Below, piece by piece: positions 4,421-9,479 of a stretch of 9,479 nt of DNA. The notes below the pieces were generated by a model. That model saw only the letters and a program-made list of their open reading frames with translations. It did no database searches and was not told where the DNA came from. This DNA comes from Anaerolineae bacterium (GTDB taxonomy: Bacteria; Chloroflexota; Anaerolineae; B4-G1; DUEL01). Location of the stretch: the NCBI GenBank assembly GCA_029932895.1, contig JAOZPF010000099.1, positions 1 through 9,479 on the forward strand, given 5' to 3'. Position 1 is the stretch's first letter. Each line of letters opens with the position of its first letter. A program made the translations under genes and the position numbers.

Positions 4421-7366
4421 ATGCTCATCACCTTGACGATCAACGGCAAACGGGAGGACCTAACCGTCGCTCCCGCCGACACGCTGTTGCGTGTCCTGCG
4501 ACGAGAGGGGTTCCTGAGCGTCAAGCACGGCTGCGAGGACGGCAGTTGCGGCGCTTGCACTGTCCTGGTGAACGGCGAGCCGCGCTCCAGTTGTGTCACG
4601 CTGGCTGCCCAGGTGGATGGGGCAGAGATCACCACCGTCGAAGGGCTGAGCGGGCCGCAGATGCGCGGCTGGAAAGGGAGCGCCCCCCTCCACCCCCTGC
4701 AGCAGGCATTTATCGAGACCGGGGCGATCCAGAGCGGCTATGACACCCCGGCGACGATCCTGGCAGCCAAAGCCCTCCTCGACCGCAACCCGAACCCCAC
4801 CGAGCAAGAGGTGCGGGACGCGATCAGCGGGGTCCTCTCCCGCGAGACCGGCTACGTCAAGCCGGTACAGGCAATACTGCGGGCGGCGGCAATGATGCGC
4901 GGTGAGGAGGTCCCCCCCATCGCCGGCGCGCCGGAGGAATACCCGATGCCGGAGGAGCTTTTAGAGAGACCGCTAGAGTCCCCTCCAGAGACACCGGGCC
5001 AAGGGCCCCAGGTCCAACCACGCACTGTGGTCTTTCCCCGCCTGGTGGTCACCCCCGAGGTGGACGGCCTGGAGGTGGTGGGCAAGCCAGAGGAGAAGGT
5101 GGATAGCCTCAAGCTGGTACAGGGCAAGCCCGCCTTCGTCGCCGACGTGCAGATGCCGGGGATGCTCTATGCCCGCATCCTCCGCAGCCCTCACGCCCAC
5201 GCCCGCATCAAGCGCATCGACGTCAGCCGCGCGCGAGCACTGCCTGGCGTCCACGCCGTCCTCACCTACCGGGACATTCCCCGCGTCCTCTTTTCCACCG
5301 CTGGCCAATCCCACCCCATCCCCGGCCCGCTCGACTTTGTCAGCCTGGACAACAAGGTCCGCTGTGTGGGCGACCGGGTGGCGGCGGTGGCGGCCGAGAC
5401 GCCCGAGATCGCCGCGCAGGCAGTGGCGCTGATCGACGTCGAGTACGAAATCCTGCCCGCTCTCCTCGACCCCCGTGAAGCGATGAAGCCCGGCGCGCCG
5501 GTCATCCACGACGAACCGGATTATGTCCCCTTTGGCGAGTGTGACCCCGCCCGCAACCTAGCTGCCGAGATTCGCATCGAATTGGGTGATGTGGACGCGG
5601 CGATGGCGGAAGCTGACTTTGTCTTTGAGGGCGAATACGAGGTGCAGCGGGTGCAGGCCGCCCCCATCGAGCCCTGGGTCTGCATCACCTACTGGGACGA
5701 GGACGACCGGCTCGTCATCCGCACCTCCACCCAGGTTCCCTTCCATGTGCGGCGCATGCTGGCCCCTGTCCTCGGCCTGGACGAAAAGCGCATCCGGGTC
5801 ATCAAACCCCGCATCGGCGGTGGGTTCGGCAACAAGCAGGAGGTCTACGAGGACATCCCCGCCCACCTGACCATTGTCACTGGCCGGCCAGTGCTGCTGG
5901 AATACAGCCGCGAAGAGCAATTCGCCGCCAGCACCGTCCGCCACCCCATGATATTCAAGATGCGTACCGGGGTCAACAAGGACGGCACCATCATTGCCAA
6001 CGAGATGATCGCCCTCTCCGACACCGGGGCCTACGGCAACCATGCCCTCACCGTCACCGGCAACACCGGTCACAAGGGCATGTCCCTCTATGACACGCCC
6101 AACATCCGCTTCTGGGCCGACATCGTCTACACCAACCATGTCCCCTCCGGCGCCTACCGCGGCTACGGGGTTCCACAGGGCTTTGCCGCGCTGGAACCGC
6201 ACATCGAACGCATCTGCCACGAGATGGGCTGGGACCCGCTCGAGTTCCGGCTGAAGAACGCTGTCAAGGCCGGAGCAGAGCACCCAATGAGCAAGGTGTG
6301 GAGCGAGGGGCGCGAGGCCCACGGAGAAGTGATCCATACCTGCGCCCTGCCGGAGGCAGCGATCCAGGGAGCGGCATCGTTCGGGTGGCGGACCGCAGAC
6401 TACCACACTGTCCCCGGCTCCCCCCACCTTCGCCGCGGTCACGGCGTCGCCTTTGTGATGCAGGGCACCGCCATCCCCTACCTGGATATGGGGGCGGCCT
6501 TTATCAAGATCAACGACGATGGCTCCTTCAACCTCATGGTGGGCGCCACCGACCTGGGGACGGGGTCAGACACGGTGCTGGCACAGATGGCGGCCGAGAT
6601 TCTGGGCTGCTCGGTAAGCGACATCGTCGTTACCTCATCCGACACCGACTTTACCCCATTCGACAAGGGAGCCTATGCTTCCAGCACCACCTACATCAGC
6701 GGCGGGGCGGTGGTGCGGGCCGCCCGTCAGGCAGCGGCGCAGATTCGCCAGGTAGCGGCGCGGATGCTGGGGGAGGAGAAACCAGACGACATCCTCCTGC
6801 GCGACCGGGCCGCCTGGAGCCCCGATAACCGCGCCGTGACGCTGCGCGAGGTGGCGCTAGAGAGCCTGCACCACTCCGACCAGATGCAGATCATGGGCAT
6901 CGGCTCCTTCTGGAGCGAGTACAGCCCACCTCCCTTTGCCGCCCAATTTGCCGACGTGGTGGTCGATACCGAGACCGGGCAGGTGACGGTGGAGCGGCTG
7001 CTGATGTCGCTGGACTGCGGCAAGATCGTCAACCCTCTCACCGCCAGCGCGCAGATCGAAGGCGGGATGGCTCAGGCGCTTGGCTACGGCGTCAGCGAGG
7101 AGATGGTCTTTGACGAGCAGGGACGGTTGCTCAACCCCAGCTTTGACGCTTACCGCATCTTTCGCGCCGATGAGATGCCGCAGATGGAGGTGCTCTTTGT
7201 CGAGACCTGGGAACCCACCCACCCCTTTGGCGTCAAGGCCGTGGCCGAGATCCCGCTGGACGGAGTCGCCCCGGCCGTCGTCAACGCTGTATATGACGCC
7301 GTCGGTGTGCTGATCCCCGACATTCCGCTGACGCCGGAGAAGGTGTGGCGAGCGCTCAGGGGATAA
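4421..7366 (+). CDS. Fused [2Fe-2S]/molybdopterin hydroxylase of the xanthine dehydrogenase family, second cluster cysteines lost
   Basis: The protein is 981 aa; GGAGG (4407-4411) lies 9 nt before the ATG. Residues 1-80 are a plant-type ferredoxin domain with Cys38, Cys43, Cys46 and Cys58 (GCEDGSCGACTV). Residues 88-160 match the helical second-cluster domain, but the expected QCGYCTPG and LCRCTGY read QSGYDTPA and LSRETGY, so all four ligands are gone (Ser105, Asp108, Ser140, Glu142). A Pro/Glu-rich linker (about 163-225) leads to the molybdopterin part (226-981): hammerhead domain, GGGFGNKQ (466-473), GAYRGYGVPQ (577-586), DLGTGSDT (711-718), DTDFTPFDKGAYASSTT (741-757), and VKAVAEI with the probable catalytic Glu943. 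Families of this kind hydroxylate aldehydes or N-heterocycles using a molybdopterin cofactor. The architecture, without FAD, resembles Desulfovibrio aldehyde oxidoreductase. Gln473 replaces the Glu802 of bovine xanthine oxidase, so a purine substrate is unlikely. The actual substrate is unknown. Probably cytoplasmic; no Tat signal is seen. Confidence 0.9.
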   Translation: MLITLTINGKREDLTVAPADTLLRVLRREGFLSVKHGCEDGSCGACTVLVNGEPRSSCVTLAAQVDGAEITTVEGLSGPQMRGWKGSAPLHPLQQAFIETGAIQSGYDTPATILAAKALLDRNPNPTEQEVRDAISGVLSRETGYVKPVQAILRAAAMMRGEEVPPIAGAPEEYPMPEELLERPLESPPETPGQGPQVQPRTVVFPRLVVTPEVDGLEVVGKPEEKVDSLKLVQGKPAFVADVQMPGMLYARILRSPHAHARIKRIDVSRARALPGVHAVLTYRDIPRVLFSTAGQSHPIPGPLDFVSLDNKVRCVGDRVAAVAAETPEIAAQAVALIDVEYEILPALLDPREAMKPGAPVIHDEPDYVPFGECDPARNLAAEIRIELGDVDAAMAEADFVFEGEYEVQRVQAAPIEPWVCITYWDEDDRLVIRTSTQVPFHVRRMLAPVLGLDEKRIRVIKPRIGGGFGNKQEVYEDIPAHLTIVTGRPVLLEYSREEQFAASTVRHPMIFKMRTGVNKDGTIIANEMIALSDTGAYGNHALTVTGNTGHKGMSLYDTPNIRFWADIVYTNHVPSGAYRGYGVPQGFAALEPHIERICHEMGWDPLEFRLKNAVKAGAEHPMSKVWSEGREAHGEVIHTCALPEAAIQGAASFGWRTADYHTVPGSPHLRRGHGVAFVMQGTAIPYLDMGAAFIKINDDGSFNLMVGATDLGTGSDTVLAQMAAEILGCSVSDIVVTSSDTDFTPFDKGAYASSTTYISGGAVVRAARQAAAQIRQVAARMLGEEKPDDILLRDRAAWSPDNRAVTLREVALESLHHSDQMQIMGIGSFWSEYSPPPFAAQFADVVVDTETGQVTVERLLMSLDCGKIVNPLTASAQIEGGMAQALGYGVSEEMVFDEQGRLLNPSFDAYRIFRADEMPQMEVLFVETWEPTHPFGVKAVAEIPLDGVAPAVVNAVYDAVGVLIPDIPLTPEKVWRALRG

Positions 7367-7399
7367 TCCCCCAGATCATTTCATCAAAAAGGAGTTATC

Positions 7400-8248
7400 A
7401 TGGTCAAGATCGTTGCCGACACCTTGTGCAGCCTGTCCCCAGAGGTGATCCAAGAGCTAGACATCTCGCTCCTGCCACAGATCATTATCTTTGGCGAGGA
7501 ATCATACCGCGATGACAGCGAGATCGACACCGCCACCTTCTTGCGCAAGCTGCGCGCTGCGTCCGTTCTGCCCACAACCTCCGCCCCTCCTCCCGCCCTC
7601 TACATGCCGATCCTGGAGGAACTGATAGCGGCGGGGAACACGGTCATCTGCGTCGGCCCCTCGGCCGAGCTGAGCCGCACCGTTCAATCCGCCCAGGTCG
7701 CCGCCGCCAACTTTGACGATGGGCAGGTCCACATCATCGACACCCGCAGCGTCGGCGCTCCCCTGGGCACCATCGTCCGCCAAGCCGCCACGCTGGCCCA
7801 GCAGGGGGCCGACGCAGAGACGATCCTGGCCCACATCCGCGACCTGATGGCCCGCCAGCGCCTCTACTTCTTGGTCGATACGCTGGAGTACCTGCAAAAG
7901 GGCGGGCGCATCGGCGGGGCCAAGGCCCTTTTGGGCAGCATCCTGCAGATCAAGCCGATCCTCGCCGTCCAAGACGGGCGCGTGGAGCCGTTCGAACAGC
8001 AGCGGACCGAAAAGAAGGCCCTGGCCCGGCTGCTGGAGCTGGTGCTGGAGGAATGTCCGCCCAGCGAGGACGCCTACCCCTGCATTATGCAGGCCGACGC
8101 CGAGGCCAAAGCGCAAGCACTGGCTGCAAAACTTGCCGCCGGGCTGAGCGTATCGCAGGTCCCCATCTACACCATGCCGCCAGCCATCGTCGTCCATGCC
8201 GGGCCGGGCGTGCTAGGGGTGGGGTTCTTTGTCGCTCCCCAACAGTAG
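7400..8248 (+). CDS. DegV family protein (fatty-acid-binding, FakB-like)
   Basis: The protein is 282 aa, a usual length for DegV proteins, starting at ATG 7400 behind AGGAG and 33 bp after the molybdenum enzyme stop. Family signatures in order are: an N-terminal VADT (5-8) in place of the usual TDST; PTTSAPPP (58-65) in the position of TSQPS; GPSAELSRTVQSA (86-98) for SSxLSGTYQSA; IDTRSVG (113-119); VDTLEYLQKGGRIGGAK (159-175), with a long IKP stretch to 187; and HAGPGVLGVGF (266-276). Arg170 and His266 are at the family's conserved GGR and HxGPG positions. DegV proteins bind a single fatty acid, and in Firmicutes the FakB members present it to the kinase FakA for phosphorylation. No FakA (DAK2-type kinase) lies in this window. 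Its role beside a molybdenum hydroxylase is unknown. Confidence 0.9.
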   Translation: MVKIVADTLCSLSPEVIQELDISLLPQIIIFGEESYRDDSEIDTATFLRKLRAASVLPTTSAPPPALYMPILEELIAAGNTVICVGPSAELSRTVQSAQVAAANFDDGQVHIIDTRSVGAPLGTIVRQAATLAQQGADAETILAHIRDLMARQRLYFLVDTLEYLQKGGRIGGAKALLGSILQIKPILAVQDGRVEPFEQQRTEKKALARLLELVLEECPPSEDAYPCIMQADAEAKAQALAAKLAAGLSVSQVPIYTMPPAIVVHAGPGVLGVGFFVAPQQ

Positions 8249-8277
8249 AGTCAACCATCCCGCAGAAGGAGCACTGT

Positions 8278-9396
8278 ATGGAGATTCACCGTGTTGACAC
8301 GGGCAACTCCCGCGACGTGGAGCGATTCGTTCGCTTCCCCTTTCGTCTCTACCACGGGTCCAAGCAGTGGGTGCCGCCATTACTCTCCAGCGCGCGCAAG
8401 CAACTGGCCCGCGATCGGCACCCTTTCTACCGCCACTCCGACGCCGAGTTCTTTCTGGCGCTGCACGGCGACAAAGTCGTCGGGCGCATCGCCGTCCTGG
8501 AGCCTCGCCAGCGCAACGAATACCGGCACCGGCACGGAGCCTTTTTCTGCCTGTTCGAAACGGTGGAGGACAGCGAGGTCAGCCGCGCGTTGTTCGCCGC
8601 TTCCTTTGAATGGGCACGGAAGCGCGGGTTGGAAGAGATCAGCGGCCCCGAAGGGTTCTCCTCAGGGGATGGGCTGGGAACGCTGGTCAAGGGCTTTGAG
8701 CATCGCGCGGCGCTGCTGCAGACCTACAACTATGCCTACTACGACCGCCTCATCCAGGACTCGGGGTTCCACAAGCAGACCGACTATATCTCCTGTTACC
8801 TCTCACAAGATTTCAGGCTGCCGGAGCGCATCCGGCGTATTGCGGAAAAGGTCAAGGAGCGACGGGGATTCCGCATCCTCGAGTTCAAGACCAAGGGGGA
8901 GCTGCGGGCGATGGCCCCGGACGTGATCGCCGCCTACAACACCGCCTTTGTGGAGAACCGCGAGTTCGTCCCCGTCACCGGCGAGGCGGCCGAGCGGCTG
9001 GCCCGGCGGCTGATCGATATGACCAAACCGGACCTGGTCAAGGTTGTGGCCAAGGGCGACAAGATCGTCGGCTTTGCGCTGGGCTTTCCCGACGTGTCGG
9101 CGGCGCTACAACGCTGCCAAGGCCGGCTCTACCCCTTTGGCCTGCCCCTGCTTCTCCTAGAAACCCGCCGCACCGACTGGATCAACTTTAACGGCGGTGG
9201 TATTCTGCCCCAGTATCAGGGGCTGGGAGTGAACAGCATCCTGTACGACGAGATGGACAAGATGTTTCACCGGCGAGGTTTCCGACACGCCGAGATCGTA
9301 CAGGTCAACGAACAGAACACCAAAATGATGCAGGAGATGGAAGCACTGGGGGTTGAGCTCTACAAAACGCACCGCATCTATCAGCGGAAACTCTGA
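8278..9396 (+). CDS. GNAT-superfamily N-acetyltransferase-like protein
   Basis: The protein is 372 aa. The frame is open back to 8053, but that part overlaps the DegV gene; ATG 8278, preceded by AGAAGGAG and 29 bp after the DegV stop, is the natural start. The N-terminal half (about 1-175) begins EIHRVDT and contains WVPPLL (31-36), HPFYRHSDAEFFLA (48-61), VGRIAVL (68-74) and GPEGFSSGDGLGTLV (123-137), as in a family of roughly 370-390 aa proteins generally annotated as GNAT acetyltransferases. The C-terminal half carries the acetyl-CoA-binding motif A, QYQGLG (312-317), then VNEQNTKMMQEMEALG (343-358) and a KTHRIYQR ending typical of GNAT folds. The protein is therefore probably two GNAT-like halves, with the second retaining the cofactor loop. 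The acyl acceptor is unknown. Confidence 0.8.
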   Translation: MEIHRVDTGNSRDVERFVRFPFRLYHGSKQWVPPLLSSARKQLARDRHPFYRHSDAEFFLALHGDKVVGRIAVLEPRQRNEYRHRHGAFFCLFETVEDSEVSRALFAASFEWARKRGLEEISGPEGFSSGDGLGTLVKGFEHRAALLQTYNYAYYDRLIQDSGFHKQTDYISCYLSQDFRLPERIRRIAEKVKERRGFRILEFKTKGELRAMAPDVIAAYNTAFVENREFVPVTGEAAERLARRLIDMTKPDLVKVVAKGDKIVGFALGFPDVSAALQRCQGRLYPFGLPLLLLETRRTDWINFNGGGILPQYQGLGVNSILYDEMDKMFHRRGFRHAEIVQVNEQNTKMMQEMEALGVELYKTHRIYQRKL

Positions 9397-9428
9397 TCTC
9401 TGGTAGCGGCTTTGACCATTAGGCAGTC

Positions 9429-9437
9429 GGGAGGTGA
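9429..9437 (+). promoter_or_regulatory. Near-perfect Shine-Dalgarno site before the last, partial gene
   Basis: GGGAGGTGA contains the full GGAGGTGA complement to the 16S 3' end, 7 nt before the ATG at 9445. It is the main support that a gene begins there. Confidence 0.65.
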
Positions 9438-9444
9438 ACTGACA

Positions 9445-9479
9445 ATGATTGAAAAACGACAATGGCTGGCTCTCGTCGC
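9445..9479 (+). CDS. Start of an unidentified gene, cut by the window edge
   Basis: ATG plus 10 further codons (MIEKRQWLALV) run off the right edge. The call rests on the strong ribosome binding site and on the position 48 bp after the GNAT gene on the same strand. The product cannot be recognised from 11 residues; a charged start followed by WLALV could be the beginning of a hydrophobic segment. Confidence 0.5.
   Translation, partial: MIEKRQWLALV

Noticed and set aside
4261..4635. A 124-codon minus-strand frame spanning the intergenic region and the start of the molybdenum enzyme
   Set aside because: It overlaps the ferredoxin domain antisense, crosses the plus-strand promoter and has no recognisable domain or convincing ribosome binding site.
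5558..6442. A 294-codon minus-strand open frame
   Set aside because: It lies wholly inside the molybdopterin domain on the opposite strand and shows no family motif.
8053..8277. N-terminal extension of the GNAT frame
   Set aside because: It overlaps the DegV gene in another frame, and a good ribosome binding site precedes the ATG at 8278.

Overview
The window reads as a GC-rich bacterial chromosome segment, most likely from a member of the Chloroflexota (Anaerolineae-like). The clues are indirect: high GC, strong GGAGG-type ribosome binding sites, a lipoprotein with a long Pro/Thr/Ser stalk of the TPTAEPSPTP kind that is common in that phylum, and palindromic intergenic repeats. No rRNA or other marker fixes the taxon. 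Two divergent gene clusters are separated by an intergenic region of about 490 bp.

Left cluster, minus strand, read from 3930 down to 1. It holds three closely spaced genes: (i) a 565-aa membrane-anchored protein with an N-terminal zinc ribbon, one transmembrane helix and five tandem OB-fold-like modules; (ii) after 4 bp, a 299-aa lipoprotein with a Pro/Thr-rich stalk and two OB-fold modules that closely resemble the last two modules of gene i; (iii) after 31 bp, a polytopic membrane protein resembling the TctA-like (COG1784/DUF112) permease family, whose C-terminus lies beyond the window edge. Gene iii does not appear as a long ORF only because it runs off the left edge; it is open for all 432 codons present. 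A good promoter lies at 3987-4015. The layout suggests an envelope system in which extracytoplasmic OB-fold proteins work with a permease-like membrane protein. I know of no described system of this composition.

Intergenic region, 3931-4420. It carries the two divergent promoters, a nested set of inverted repeats (4089-4275) and a short perfect palindrome in the leader of the right cluster (4383-4398).

Right cluster, plus strand, from 4421 to the end. It holds a 981-aa molybdenum hydroxylase (xanthine dehydrogenase/aldehyde oxidoreductase family) that fuses the [2Fe-2S] subunit to the molybdopterin subunit, then a DegV-family fatty-acid-binding protein, a GNAT-type acetyltransferase, and the first 11 codons of another gene. 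Gaps are 29-48 bp with no visible terminator, so the genes are probably cotranscribed.

The most striking single observation is in the molybdenum enzyme. The N-terminal ferredoxin-like cluster keeps its four cysteines, but all four cysteines expected for the second [2Fe-2S] cluster, the one nearest molybdenum, are replaced by Ser, Asp, Ser and Glu, while the surrounding sequence and the exact spacing are retained. This would break the usual Mo-to-Fe/S electron path, although the catalytic glutamate is still present.
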